From assembly GCA_000482145.1 (NCBI GenBank), contig AUXH01000096.1, positions 1 through 41,877 on the forward strand: a stretch of DNA of 41,877 nucleotides, written 5' to 3'. Origin of the DNA: Strigomonas culicis. Lineage: Eukaryota > Euglenozoa > Kinetoplastea > Trypanosomatida > Trypanosomatidae. A program made the position numbers and the translations under genes. Positions 9,573 to 18,558 of this stretch are shown here, in pieces. Under the pieces are notes generated by a model. That model searched no databases. It was not told the DNA's origin and saw only the letters and a list, made by a program, of their open reading frames with translations. Position 1 is the first letter of the stretch, and the number at the start of each line of letters is the position of its first letter.

Positions 9573-10832
9573 ACGCCCCCACCCCCCTCCCCTCGACGGT
9601 TCCGGTTGGCAGGGCTTCACCAAGAGTAGAGATTGTCAGACCACATACGCGGCATGCCTCTGCATGCCTGCATTTTTTTTTCTTTTCTTTTCTCTTCTAC
9701 TGCCCTTTTTTCCCCCTCTCCCCTTTTGGAATCGTATGTGAGAGGGGGAAAGAAAGAGAGAGAATACAGTACTAATCCACGTTCAATGGTGTTCGTATTG
9801 AATGTACAGAATCACAATGCAGAAAAAAAAAAAAACAGTAAAAACAAAAGATGTTTTTTAATGCTATAAGAACAAAAAAAAGATGAGGACTATAGTGTTT
9901 CTCACTATACACGAACTCACTAAGGTTCACGCTTCTTTTTTGTTCTGTTCTTTGTTTATTTATTTTTTATTTTTCATTTTTAATGAGTTATGTTAATTGT
10001 ACACTTTTGTATCATATGAATTATACAGCTTTAAATGCTAGAAGTATAACGCATATCTTGGTTGTTTTTGTGTTCTTCTTCGTGTTTCTCTATGATAATC
10101 TCTTTTTTAAAAATGAGCTCTTTTTTTGTTTTTCTTACAGCAAACTTTTGCTTTGTATATATATATATATATGCTATTTTAATTATTTTTCAGTGCTGCG
10201 TTTCTTTATACACTTACATTTACATTTTTTTTTCATTTACTTTTTAGTTTACTCCTCAAAAGTTCCTCCACTTTCTTTTTTTACAAAAAAGGAAAACAAG
10301 GAAAAAAAAAAGCACTTACATCTGTAAATGTATTTATGTATTTCATAAGGGCTCATTTCAGAACACATCTGTAATCGTATAAGCAAACCATAGAATGCGA
10401 ATGCTTGTGGTAAAACTAAATACACGAATGCTTTTTTTTTTGTTTGCTGAATGGACCGAGGTCTATTTTTTTCTTTTTTCTTGTTTAATTCGAGTAAACT
10501 GTAACAGCTAGCTTATTTCTTTTTTTTTCCCTTTTACGCTTTTTGTTTTTGTTGTCATTTCTTTCCTTTTCAAAAATACAGCTGAGAGCGTACAGCTCGC
10601 TTCTCTGTTGGTGTGTTTCGATGGCATGACTGTCGCATGTCCCGACTTTGTTTGTCCTTTCTCGTCTTGTGAAGCCCATGCCGTTTGAGTACTAACGTTT
10701 CTCCCCTTTCTCATCTTTTCTCTTTGTTGTCGTTGAAGATACACTGGGTACGCCGACCACTCCTTAATAAACACATAGATAGAGAGTGAGACCAATTAGG
10801 GTCCTTGCCTTGTGCTTCTCCCGGTACGCACG
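9573..10832. other. Long AT-rich spacer
   Basis: This 1.26 kb has poly-T, poly-A, a (TA)n run near 10158-10172 and no coding-like segment. A T-rich open frame at 9983-10327 has neither the codon bias nor a plausible protein composition and is rejected. Two candidate splice-acceptor regions lie at its end: AG at 10580-10581 and AG at 10737-10738. ATGs lie between them (for example 10621, 10626 and 10679, each opening a very short frame) but none after the second, so the second acceptor gives a clean leader. Confidence 0.65.
10695..10738 (+). promoter_or_regulatory. Pyrimidine tract and acceptor AG for histone-fold gene
   Basis: A C/T-rich tract ends in GAAG with AG at 10737-10738. The following 94 bases contain no ATG before the start codon at 10833, fitting a normal trans-spliced 5' UTR. 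Confidence 0.5.
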
Positions 10833-11300
10833 ATGGACACTCTCCGCGACGAGGATATACACGAGGTTGCTGAGCGTCTGCTGCAGGCCTCTCCTCTGTA
10901 TGGCGCCTCTGGTGCCCGCGAGGGGGAGGTGGAGGACGCCGACGAGCCGACGCTGGCGGATCTTGCGGCCGCGCTGGACCCGAAGGCGGCCGACGGCTCT
11001 GACGCGAGGAGGGACGGCGGCAAGGTCCCCCGCAGTCTGGCGGCGGGTCAGGTGGACCGCGTGGTGGTGCGCGCGCTGCCAGACGGGATGCACGTCGCGC
11101 GCGATGCCCGGGTGGCGCTGCAAAAGGCAGCCACCATCTCCCTGCTGTACCTCACGTGCCTCGCGGAGGAGGAGCGGGCGCAGAGCGGGAAGAGGCGGTC
11201 GACGCTCACGCCGGCGGACCTGCGCGCGGGGCTCGAGGCGGCCGGCATGGCCTCCCTTCTCGCGCAAATGCGGACCAACACGAAGCGTGATCGTAATTAG
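10833..11300 (+). CDS. Histone-fold protein, Dpb4/POLE3-like, 155 aa
   Basis: Residues about 72-145 form a histone fold of the NF-YB/Dpb4 type: a short first helix ending ALPDG, a loop, a long central helix (ARDARVALQKAATISLLYL), then a K/R-rich loop and TLTPADL leading into the last helix. The ALPDG, A-R-x-A and TLxxxDV-like positions match POLE3/Dpb4 (DNA polymerase epsilon and CHRAC subunit) better than core histones. Such proteins pair with a second histone-fold subunit, in the polymerase epsilon case Dpb3/POLE4. The first 70 residues are acidic and Ala-rich with no recognised domain. The frame is open from a GTG at 10812, but the first ATG is 10833. Dr1/NF-YB-like transcription factors are the main alternative. 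Confidence 0.78.
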   Translation: MDTLRDEDIHEVAERLLQASPLYGASGAREGEVEDADEPTLADLAAALDPKAADGSDARRDGGKVPRSLAAGQVDRVVVRALPDGMHVARDARVALQKAATISLLYLTCLAEEERAQSGKRRSTLTPADLRAGLEAAGMASLLAQMRTNTKRDRN

Positions 11301-11682
11301 GGATGTGGATGTTTGTCCACCGCAGCTCTCCCCGACTGCTCGCCGTTGTGTCCTCCTTTCTTCGATTGCAGATCATAGAGGTGATTCTCACCAAGCATAC
11401 ACAACTATAAAAACGCACATGCATACCCATACACACACATATATATATATATATATATATTGACCGTCCGTTTGTTTTGCTCTTACCATTTTATTGTTAT
11501 GTACGTTTGCTTCTAGCAGCGCACAAATGTCAAACACCTTTCCGACTACATATGTCTCTTTCATTCCACCTGTGCTTCCTATCCTCACGTTCTCTGTTTC
11601 TTTCCTTTTTTTCCTGTTAGTCAATAGGTTTTTGTCGTTGTTGTTGTTGTGGCTTTTCATCGTTGTTGTTTCGGTTTCCTTA
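11301..11682. other. Spacer with microsatellite and splice-acceptor region
   Basis: It contains ACAC-type repeats and a (TA)n run at about 11440-11460. The second half (11530-11680) is pyrimidine-rich and stays open in the same frame as the downstream transporter, but its AT-rich, T-rich codons look non-coding. Confidence 0.6.
11566..11620 (+). promoter_or_regulatory. Pyrimidine tract with acceptor AG; sets start of CDF gene
   Basis: A C/T-rich tract ends in GTTAG with AG at 11619-11620. Because it lies downstream of the upstream in-frame ATG at 11527, it argues that translation really starts at ATG 11683. Residues encoded between 11527 and 11682 would then be an artefact of reading the splice-signal region. 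Confidence 0.5.
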
Positions 11683-13044
11683 ATGCAAGCACTCGTCAGA
11701 GTGTTTTTCGATCCTGCTGCTGGCGATGCCCACGGCAAGCGGAGGCAGGCAGCGTTGGCCTTTTGCGCTCTGTGGCTGTTTGTGAACCTGTGCGCGGTGC
11801 AGTGCAACTACCTCCTGCTGAACATTCAGGCCCTCCTGCTGCTGAACACGACCGTGTCGCTCGGTGGCGTCGTCGTCGCGACGTCGCTCTCGAGCGCGCA
11901 CCGGTCCCGCGCGGCGTACCCCTTCGTCTTTGGCTACTCGCGCGTGTCCCTCCTCTTCCGCACCGCGGCAGCCTGCTTCGTCGCGTTTGGGTGCGTCGCA
12001 CTGCTGCTCGAGGCCGCGCACCGCGCGATGCACGTGCACCACACACGGCCACTGCTCGTCGCCGCGTGCAGCGGCCTACACGTGGGTCTGCTGCTCTGCT
12101 TTCGGCGAGAGGTGCTGCTGTGCGACCGCGTCGTCGGGCCCGGCGGCGCGCGCGACGGTATGTGCAGTGAGGAGGCGCACGTGGACCGCGTGTGCAGCCT
12201 CAAGGGCGGCAGGGATGAGCACGCCGCGGACGGGGGCCCGCGGCGCGTCGCGCGGGCGGGGCCGGCTGTCGCGAAGCTGCTGCTGCTCCCGCTCTGCATC
12301 GTGGCGGCCCTCGCCCTCCGCGTGATGGAGTCGTTTGCGCACAGTCGCGTGGACATCCTTGTAGCGCTCTTCCTGGCGGCGTACTACGGCTACGTGAGCT
12401 GCCGCCAGGCGGACTGGATGATCTGGCTGCTGCTCAACAACAACCAGCAGGACCCCGTCGTCAAGCAGTCCGTCGATGCCGCCGTCAAGAGCTCCGTGCT
12501 CTCCATCGACGGCGTGCTCTCCCTCATTAGCTGTGCCGTCTGGCACGTGGATGCGCAGGACACGATGTGCCTGCTGCGCCTGCAGGTGGCGACCGGGGCG
12601 GAGCCCGCGCGCATCGCAGCCCAGGCGAGGGAGGCACTTCTCCCGCTGTGCGCGCAGGTGCTCGTCGAGTGCTACGGGCTGGGGGAGGCCCCGCAGCCCT
12701 TCGTCGTGCGGCACGTCGAGGGGCACGGCCACGACCACGCTCACGCCCACACAGGGTGTGGCGGCTGCGCCTTCCACAGCGACCACGACCACAGCCATGC
12801 GCATGACCATACGCATGCACACCTTCCGAGTTGCGATGTCCAGGTGCGGCCGATGGGCGTGCCCATGGACGCGGCCCCGACCACGGCGACACGCTTCCCA
12901 CCCGCTCCCGTGAAGAGCTCTTCCGTGGACCGTAGGCCGTCCGAAAGGGCGCCCATTGTGGTCCTGGGCATCTCCAAGAGTGCGCCCGCTGTCGCAGGGC
13001 CGGTGGAGAGCTACACACCCCAGTTTCAATCGTTCAACGTGTAA
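11683..13044 (+). CDS. Divergent CDF-family (ZnT-like) cation transporter with His-rich tail, 453 aa
   Basis: Cation diffusion facilitators move zinc or related metals across organelle membranes as dimers. Hydrophobic segments lie near residues 24-45, 46-68, 92-118, 123-143 and 195-245. The FVFGYSR-VSLL piece followed by a helix ending LLLEAAHR matches the conserved CDF loop and third helix (FGYxRxE...ExxHR). HxxxD of helix 5 is present as H220 and D224, but the matching metal-site positions in helix 2 read L51 and N55 instead of H/D-xxx-D. A cytoplasmic C-terminal domain follows (SIDGVLSLISCAVWHVD). Residues 345-383 are a His/Asp-rich tail, an unusual place for the His loop. The frame is open to an ATG at 11527, but that stretch is the pyrimidine tract. 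It could be a regulatory ZnT6/Zrg17-like partner rather than a transporter. Confidence 0.75.
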   Translation: MQALVRVFFDPAAGDAHGKRRQAALAFCALWLFVNLCAVQCNYLLLNIQALLLLNTTVSLGGVVVATSLSSAHRSRAAYPFVFGYSRVSLLFRTAAACFVAFGCVALLLEAAHRAMHVHHTRPLLVAACSGLHVGLLLCFRREVLLCDRVVGPGGARDGMCSEEAHVDRVCSLKGGRDEHAADGGPRRVARAGPAVAKLLLLPLCIVAALALRVMESFAHSRVDILVALFLAAYYGYVSCRQADWMIWLLLNNNQQDPVVKQSVDAAVKSSVLSIDGVLSLISCAVWHVDAQDTMCLLRLQVATGAEPARIAAQAREALLPLCAQVLVECYGLGEAPQPFVVRHVEGHGHDHAHAHTGCGGCAFHSDHDHSHAHDHTHAHLPSCDVQVRPMGVPMDAAPTTATRFPPAPVKSSSVDRRPSERAPIVVLGISKSAPAVAGPVESYTPQFQSFNV

Positions 13045-13351
13045 TGGTCTGCACTGGTGCGACTGTTTTGTAGCCTTCCGTTTTTGTATATTATTGTGCT
13101 TCTCCACCATCTAGTGAAAGCAACCTAACACATTTGTCTGAAGCAAGAATACTCTGTTCGAGAAACTGTCACATACCTATCTGCTTTTTTTCTGTACCGC
13201 ACCTTGTTCCTGACTTCTTCCTTATTTCTTGCTCTTCTGACAAATGTATGTTTCAGTCAAAACGTATCGAAAAGCTGCGGTATTTTTCTTTATTTAGATT
13301 CGATAGGCATCCTCTTTCACAGCGAGAAGACACATTAGAGCTACGTGTTCG
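13045..13351. other. Spacer
   Basis: It is about 300 bases, T/C-rich in the middle, with candidate AG acceptors near 13253 and 13321-13338. No gene is seen. Confidence 0.6.
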
Positions 13352-14635
13352 ATGGCGTCCCCCGCGCCAACGACGGAACCTGTGTCCGACAGCGAGCGAC
13401 CGGACTTGTATTTAGACATTCTGTGCACCCAGACCCACAAGACGGGGCTCATCCTGCGCCTGCCGCCGGATGCGATGCCGCTCATGGCGTCCGTGCGGCT
13501 CCCCCCGCAGTGCCCGGGACTGCTCGCCTCCTACTACAGTCCGGAGAAACACGCGTGGGTCGTCACGCGTGCCGCGCAGACCCACGCACCGACGATCGAC
13601 GGCAGGCGAGACGCGTGCGTCATGGTGCTCGAGCTCGCGGTGCTGTACGACCGCCAGCAGTGCTACGAGCTGCAGTGCTGCATGGCGCACGCGGCCGAGC
13701 TGGACAGCGTGCCTGTGAGCGCCTACTTTGACTGGGAGGAGCGGTCGCTGCTGTACAAGGAGTGCTTTACCTCCCCCACCGACGACGAGCCCTCCGAGAC
13801 ACTCCTGGACTATCTGACGCTGCGCACGGAGCTGCCAGCCGTAGGCGAGGCGGTGTGTCTGGCGGCCCCGCTGCCGGAGGCGGAGGGCTTTGTACTGGTC
13901 GGCGGCGGCTTCTGTTCGCACTACCCTGTGCTGCAGTTCGGCCCCGGGCGGCCCCGCGCCGTCACGGCGTGGTACGAGGAGTGGCTCCGCGCGGGCGGCG
14001 CCGGGCCGCAGCGCACGGCGGGCCCCCCGCCGCATGGGGAGGAGCACACGGCGTGGACGGTGACGGCGGCGCCTAACATGGGCTTGGCGTGCTTTGCCAT
14101 GGGGCTACGCCGCCGGCCGGTCGGTGAGACGCGCAACGCCGCTGCGTCTGTCGTCGCGAAGGAGAGCGCCGTGGGAGCTGCCACGGCGCTTTCCCGTGGG
14201 CACGCCACGCGCGACGGCTCTAGCGCCGTGCGCAGTGCGGAGCGGCAGCTGATGAGCCCTTCGCTACACGAGACGTCCGCGACGGCGGAGGAGGGGGGCC
14301 TGGTGCGCTCGCAGTACTCTAGTCCTTCCGTTTCAGCGCGCCGCGCACAGCGGTCCGTGCGCTGCGCGTCGCCCCTGATGTCTCCGTACGATAAGCCGCA
14401 GTTGTCCGGGAGTGCGGCCTCTGCGGGGCGCGATCGCAGCGAGACGGCACACGGCGCGGCCGAGCAGGAATATGTGCTGTCGCGCCTGATGCTGAAGCAG
14501 GGCATCCGTGTGCAGCACGGCGTATCGGATGACCTGTGGTCGCTGCAGCTTCCTCTGTGCGAAGGCATCTCCTGTCCCCTGTACACGCGCCGGGAGCACA
14601 TTAAGCGCACGAAGGAAGTGTACTACAAGCGGTAG
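13352..14635 (+). CDS. Hypothetical protein, 427 aa
   Basis: I do not recognise the family. Residues 1-250 look globular, with many aromatic and Cys residues and an acidic patch around 125-155. Residues 255-375 are Ser/Ala/Arg-rich and probably disordered, with several S-P and R-x-x-S sites. The last 50 residues return to a compact composition and end in a basic segment (RREHIKRTKEVYYKR). No signal peptide or membrane helix is seen. The start is the first in-frame ATG after a stop-rich spacer, and codon bias is strong from the first codons. Stop is TAG. Confidence 0.78.
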   Translation: MASPAPTTEPVSDSERPDLYLDILCTQTHKTGLILRLPPDAMPLMASVRLPPQCPGLLASYYSPEKHAWVVTRAAQTHAPTIDGRRDACVMVLELAVLYDRQQCYELQCCMAHAAELDSVPVSAYFDWEERSLLYKECFTSPTDDEPSETLLDYLTLRTELPAVGEAVCLAAPLPEAEGFVLVGGGFCSHYPVLQFGPGRPRAVTAWYEEWLRAGGAGPQRTAGPPPHGEEHTAWTVTAAPNMGLACFAMGLRRRPVGETRNAAASVVAKESAVGAATALSRGHATRDGSSAVRSAERQLMSPSLHETSATAEEGGLVRSQYSSPSVSARRAQRSVRCASPLMSPYDKPQLSGSAASAGRDRSETAHGAAEQEYVLSRLMLKQGIRVQHGVSDDLWSLQLPLCEGISCPLYTRREHIKRTKEVYYKR

Positions 14636-14915
14636 GAACCTTCTGTAGGTGACGTAATGGCTCAACCGTATACGGGGGTCTTTCCATTTCTTTGTTAAAA
14701 CCGGTTTTTACTCTTTGTATCTTTCATTTGATGTCTGCATGAGCGCTCTTCGCTTTTTATGATCACTGCTGCCGTACTCTCTTATTCCTTTGCGATGAAA
14801 GGGAAGGCAAAACTGAAAAGAAAGCAAAATGTTTTTTTATTCATTAAAAAAAAAACAGATGAAACAATCAGCGATTTTGGATCATTGAAAGTGTATGTTT
14901 GTTTCTGCTATATAT

Positions 14916-14955
<40 letters not shown>

Positions 14956-15057
14956 ATCATTGTGAAGAAGCTTGTTTGCCCCCCTGTTTGTTTGCTTTTG
15001 TGCTTCCGGTAGCATTTTTTGCCGTGGTAAACCTTTTCTCTTCACATACTCATCACC
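14636..15057. other. Spacer with (TC)n repeat
   Basis: No gene is seen. A poly-A run is at about 14845-14855 and a long (TC)n array follows. AGs at 14966-14967, 14969-14970 and 15011-15012 are candidate splice acceptors for the HSP60 gene. Confidence 0.65.
14919..14952. repeat. (TC)17 microsatellite in splice-signal position
   Basis: Seventeen tandem TC units sit about 105 bases before the HSP60 start codon. The array is also a perfect pyrimidine tract, so it probably serves as the trans-splicing signal for HSP60. Length changes could affect splicing. Confidence 0.85.
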
Positions 15058-16842
15058 ATGCTCCGTCGTTCCTGTGCGCGTTGGATGCAGTATGGGTCCA
15101 CGCCCAAGGACATTCGCTACGGCATGGAGGCGCGGCAGGCCCTCCTCACGGGCGTCGAGAACTTGGTGAAGGCGGTGGGCGTCACCCTCGGCCCGAAGGG
15201 CCGCAACGTCATCCTCGAGATGCCCTACGCGAGCCCCAAGATCACGAAGGACGGCGTCACCGTCGCGAAGCACATTGAGTTCGAGGATAGCTTTGAGAAC
15301 CTGGGCGCGAACCTCGTGCGCCAGGTGGCGGGTCTCACTAACGATAACGCCGGCGACGGCACCACGACGGCGACGGTCCTCGCGGGCGCCATCTTCAAGG
15401 AGGGATTCCGCAGCGTCGCAACGGGCACGAACCCGATGGACCTGAAGCGCGGCATCGACCTGGCCTGCCGCGAGGTGCTCGTGTCGCTCGCGGAGCAGGC
15501 GAAGCCGGTCACGTCCAAGTCGGAGATCACGCAGGTCGCGATGATCTCGGCCAACATGGACAAGGAGATCGGCAGCCTCATCGGCGACGCGATGCAGCAG
15601 GTCGGCAAGGACGGCGTCATCACGACGCAGGAGGGGCGCAGCCTCAACACGGAACTAGAACTCGTGGAGGGCATGTCCTTCGAGCGGGGCTACACCTCGC
15701 CCTACTTTGTTACCAACACCAAGGCGCAGAAGTGCGAGCTGGAGAACGCCCTCGTGTACGTGGCGAACCGCAAGTTGACGAGCGTCGCGCACATCCTGCC
15801 CGCGCTGAACTACGCGATCCAGCAGAAGCGACCGCTCCTCGTCATTGCGGAGGACGTGGAGGGCGAGGCGATGCACACCTTCATCTACAACAAGATCCAG
15901 GGGCGCATCAACGGCTGCGCGGTGAAGGCGCCGGGGTTTGGCGACATGCGCATCAACCAGCTGCAGGACATCGCCGTCTTCACCGGTGCGCAGATGATCT
16001 CGGAGGACCTGGGGCTGTCGCTCGACCAGAACGACTTCTCGGACCGCTTCCTCGGCACGTGCCGCAAGGCGACCATCTCGCGCGACGAGTGCATCATGAT
16101 GGAGGGCGGCGGCAGCGCCATCGCGGTGGAGGAGCGCGTGCAGATGATCAAGGACATGATCTCCGCCGAGGACCACGAGTACAACCGCGAGCGGCTGGTC
16201 GAGCGCCTCGCGAAGCTGTCCGGGGGCGTGGCGGTCATCAAGGTCGGCGGCGCCTCCGAGGTGGAGATCAACGAGAAGAAGGACCGCATCATCGACGCGC
16301 TTAACGCGACGCGCGCGGCGGTCGCGGAGGGCATCCTCGCCGGCGGCGGGACCGCGCTGCTCATCGCCTCGCAGAAGCTCGAGGCGATCACGAAGGATCG
16401 GCGTCTGCCCGCGGACATTCGCACCGGCGTGAACATTGTGAAGCGCGCCGTGCGGCTGCCGGCGCGCTACATCGCGAACAACGCGGGCGTGGAGGGCAGC
16501 GTCGTGGCCGGCAAGATCCTCGCGCGCAGTGACCCCTCCTTCGGCTACAACGCGCAGACGGGCGAGTATGTGGACATGTTCCAGGAGGGCATCATCGACC
16601 CCATGAAGGTGGTCAAGTCGGCCATGGTCAACGCGTGCTCCGTCGCGGGCATGATGATCACGACGGAGGCCGCGGTGGTGGAGAAGGACATGCTCTCCAG
16701 GGAGGGCCGCATCGAGGACGAGGGGCTCGAGGACCGCGACAAGAAGCGGGGGATAGAGACGATGCGGAAGCGCGTGAACGAGGAGAACGCGCCCATGCCG
16801 AAGCTGGCGCCGCCGATGAAGTTTGACATGAAGGGGCTGTAG
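15058..16842 (+). CDS. HSP60: Mitochondrial chaperonin HSP60 (Cpn60), divergent, 594 aa
   Basis: Group I chaperonin that folds proteins in the mitochondrial matrix as a ring with HSP10. The N-terminus MLRRSCARW is short, basic and mitochondrial-like. Family motifs are in order: TLGPKGRNV, ITKDG with D65, GDGTTT with D100, the apical APGFGDMR, KKDRIIDALNATRAAV with D413 and GILAGGG. D65, D100 and D413 correspond to the ATPase aspartates of GroEL, so it should be active. It is unlike standard Cpn60 at the C-terminus: there is no Gly-Gly-Met tail, but a charged segment of about 50 residues ending MKFDMKGL. This suggests one of the divergent HSP60 paralogues of trypanosomatids. The start ATG is in CACC context. 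The Fe-SOD gene follows 0.4 kb downstream. Confidence 0.95.
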   Translation: MLRRSCARWMQYGSTPKDIRYGMEARQALLTGVENLVKAVGVTLGPKGRNVILEMPYASPKITKDGVTVAKHIEFEDSFENLGANLVRQVAGLTNDNAGDGTTTATVLAGAIFKEGFRSVATGTNPMDLKRGIDLACREVLVSLAEQAKPVTSKSEITQVAMISANMDKEIGSLIGDAMQQVGKDGVITTQEGRSLNTELELVEGMSFERGYTSPYFVTNTKAQKCELENALVYVANRKLTSVAHILPALNYAIQQKRPLLVIAEDVEGEAMHTFIYNKIQGRINGCAVKAPGFGDMRINQLQDIAVFTGAQMISEDLGLSLDQNDFSDRFLGTCRKATISRDECIMMEGGGSAIAVEERVQMIKDMISAEDHEYNRERLVERLAKLSGGVAVIKVGGASEVEINEKKDRIIDALNATRAAVAEGILAGGGTALLIASQKLEAITKDRRLPADIRTGVNIVKRAVRLPARYIANNAGVEGSVVAGKILARSDPSFGYNAQTGEYVDMFQEGIIDPMKVVKSAMVNACSVAGMMITTEAAVVEKDMLSREGRIEDEGLEDRDKKRGIETMRKRVNEENAPMPKLAPPMKFDMKGL

Positions 16843-17256
16843 GGAAACGCCCTTCTCGCTGTCGGTGCGGACACCTGTGTGCTGTGACTACCACTGTTGC
16901 CTGTGCTCGCCCGCAGATCAGTTGAAGAGACGAACAAATGTTTACATGATAATACTTATTAATTAATGATCCTCGTTCTTGGTGTTCCTTCGTTGTACTT
17001 TTTTCTTTCCTTTTAGGTAAACGTCTCTATGAGGAGAGAAAAGCGCGCACCGATGTGCAATGAGGCCAGTGCACGTAGATGTAAAAAAGAATTAGCAGAG
17101 TGAAGTAAAAAAGTCTCACCTTTGTGTACTTGCAGGAGTAATAATAAAAAAAATCCTCTCTTATCTTTCGTTATTCTTCTTCTCCCTTAAATATAGAGTT
17201 TGCCTTTTGTTTGTCGTTGCTTACACAGAGACCACGAGTGAGAAAAGAAAAACAGT
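16843..17256. other. Spacer between HSP60 and SOD
   Basis: The spacer is AT-rich with pyrimidine tracts. AGs at 17195-17196 and 17227-17228, after a TTCTTCTTCTCCC-type tract, are the likely acceptors for the SOD mRNA. Confidence 0.6.
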
Positions 17257-17880
17257 ATGTCCTTCTCAGTTGCCGCCCTGCCCTACCCGCACGACGCCCT
17301 GTCCAAGAAGGGGCTCTCGGAGCAGCAGGTGACCTTTCATTACGAGAAGCATCACAAGGGCTACGCCGTCAAGCTCAACGCGGCCGCCAAAGAGAACGCG
17401 AGCCTCGCGAAGAAGTCGCTGCAGGAGATCATCCAGACGACGAAGGGCCCTGCCTTCAACTCCGCTGCGCAGATCTACAACCACAACTTCTACTGGAAGT
17501 CTATTAGCCCCAGCGGCGGCGGCCTGCCGCGCGGCAACCTGCGCCACGCCCTCGAGCAGTCGTTCGGCACGTACGAGAAGTTCAGGGAGGCCTTCACGGC
17601 CGCCGCGAACGGCCACTTCGGGTCGGGATGGGCCTGGCTCGTGCTGGACGCCAAGACGGGGAGGCTGAAGGTGTACCAGACACACGACGCGGGGTGCCCG
17701 CTGACGGAGGAAAACCTGAAGCCCATTCTCTGCTGCGATGTGTGGGAACACGCGTACTACATTGACTACAAGAATGACCGCGCCGCCTACGTGGAGGCGT
17801 GGTGGGGTATGGTAAACTGGAAGCACGCCGAGCAGCGCCTTGCGGAAACCGGCCGCCACTTTGTCAATAGCGACCTATAA
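17257..17880 (+). CDS. SODB: Iron superoxide dismutase (SODB type), 207 aa
   Basis: It dismutates superoxide to oxygen and hydrogen peroxide. All four metal ligands are visible: H28 (FHYEKHH), H76 (YNHNFYW), D161 and H165 (DVWEHAYY). Q72 in SAAQIYNHNFYW is in the N-terminal half, as in iron rather than manganese enzymes. The GHFGSGWAWL block is intact. The chain begins directly with the catalytic domain, so there is no mitochondrial leader. Trypanosomatid SODB enzymes are cytosolic or glycosomal. The C-terminus here is NSDL, which is not a standard PTS1 tripeptide, so glycosomal import is uncertain. Only one SODB copy is present in this window. Start is the only sensible ATG. Confidence 0.97.
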   Translation: MSFSVAALPYPHDALSKKGLSEQQVTFHYEKHHKGYAVKLNAAAKENASLAKKSLQEIIQTTKGPAFNSAAQIYNHNFYWKSISPSGGGLPRGNLRHALEQSFGTYEKFREAFTAAANGHFGSGWAWLVLDAKTGRLKVYQTHDAGCPLTEENLKPILCCDVWEHAYYIDYKNDRAAYVEAWWGMVNWKHAEQRLAETGRHFVNSDL

Positions 17881-18558
17881 ACAAAAACTACTTAATTCGC
17901 TTTTTTTTTTCTTCTTAAAGACAGTAATTGTCACAGAAGTCAAACTTAATCAATAAACATTTTTTTAAAAACTTGCTGTTTTTCTTACCTTTTAATTATA
18001 TACATATATAATTGCTTTTTTTTTTTTAAATATATTCTAGGTCCTCGTCATCGTGTTTTTGCACGGAGCCAATGTGGTGCTGTTGAATTATATGCATCCA
18101 ACGAAGAAGATAGATGCGAACTATTGTTTGGATGCATGTGCACTGCGGTGCACAGCTGAGGCCGTGGATAACTAAATCTTCTTAGAAACTTATTCACTAA
18201 ACCCGTTCTACGTAAACGAGGTAGTAAGAAACATTAAAAAAAAGAGCAAATAATGAACCACTGGGATGCTAGCCTAGTGCAGTGAAAAGCTTCTTTTGGA
18301 TTTATTCTACTTGCACAGGTTGTTGTTTATGAACGCACACACCTACAACTATATTTAGTTATAAATGTAAAAAGAACAGCAATACAATCAGCACCAGAAA
18401 AACTCTCTCCTCTTTTCTTTTCCTTTGCTTTACAAAAGTAAAAAAAAAACATAAATATCGATTCATTATCTTTCAAAACAGCGAGCATTTCTTGTCATTA
18501 CACTTAAAAAAAAAAAACTTTTACATTATTCACTCAACAGCCTAGGAAAGAGACCTAC
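17881..18558. other. Long AT-rich spacer before carbonic anhydrase
   Basis: These 0.68 kb hold no open frame of note. There is a small structured-looking segment at 18092-18153 and several homopolymer runs. T/C tracts near 18405-18430 and A/T runs near 18500-18520 precede the next gene. Confidence 0.6.
18092..18153. other. Two adjacent inverted repeats (possible hairpins)
   Basis: A perfect 10-base inverted repeat lies at 18092-18101 and 18128-18137 with a 26-base loop. It is followed at once by GTGCAC (18138-18143), a 4-base loop, and GTGCAC (18148-18153). The segment is richer in GC than the flanks. It could be a small structured RNA or a UTR element; no conserved snoRNA box was confirmed. 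Confidence 0.4.

Noticed and set aside
9983..10327. T-rich 114-residue open frame in the spacer before the histone-fold gene
   Set aside because: It consists mostly of Phe, Tyr, Leu, Lys and Ile from homopolymer runs, with none of the G/C-ending codon bias of real genes here, and no domain.
11527..11682. Upstream extension of the CDF-like gene with a very hydrophobic segment
   Set aside because: The stretch is a pyrimidine-rich splice signal with a clear acceptor at 11619-11620. The apparent membrane helices are from T-rich codons (Phe, Leu, Val), so ATG 11683 is preferred.
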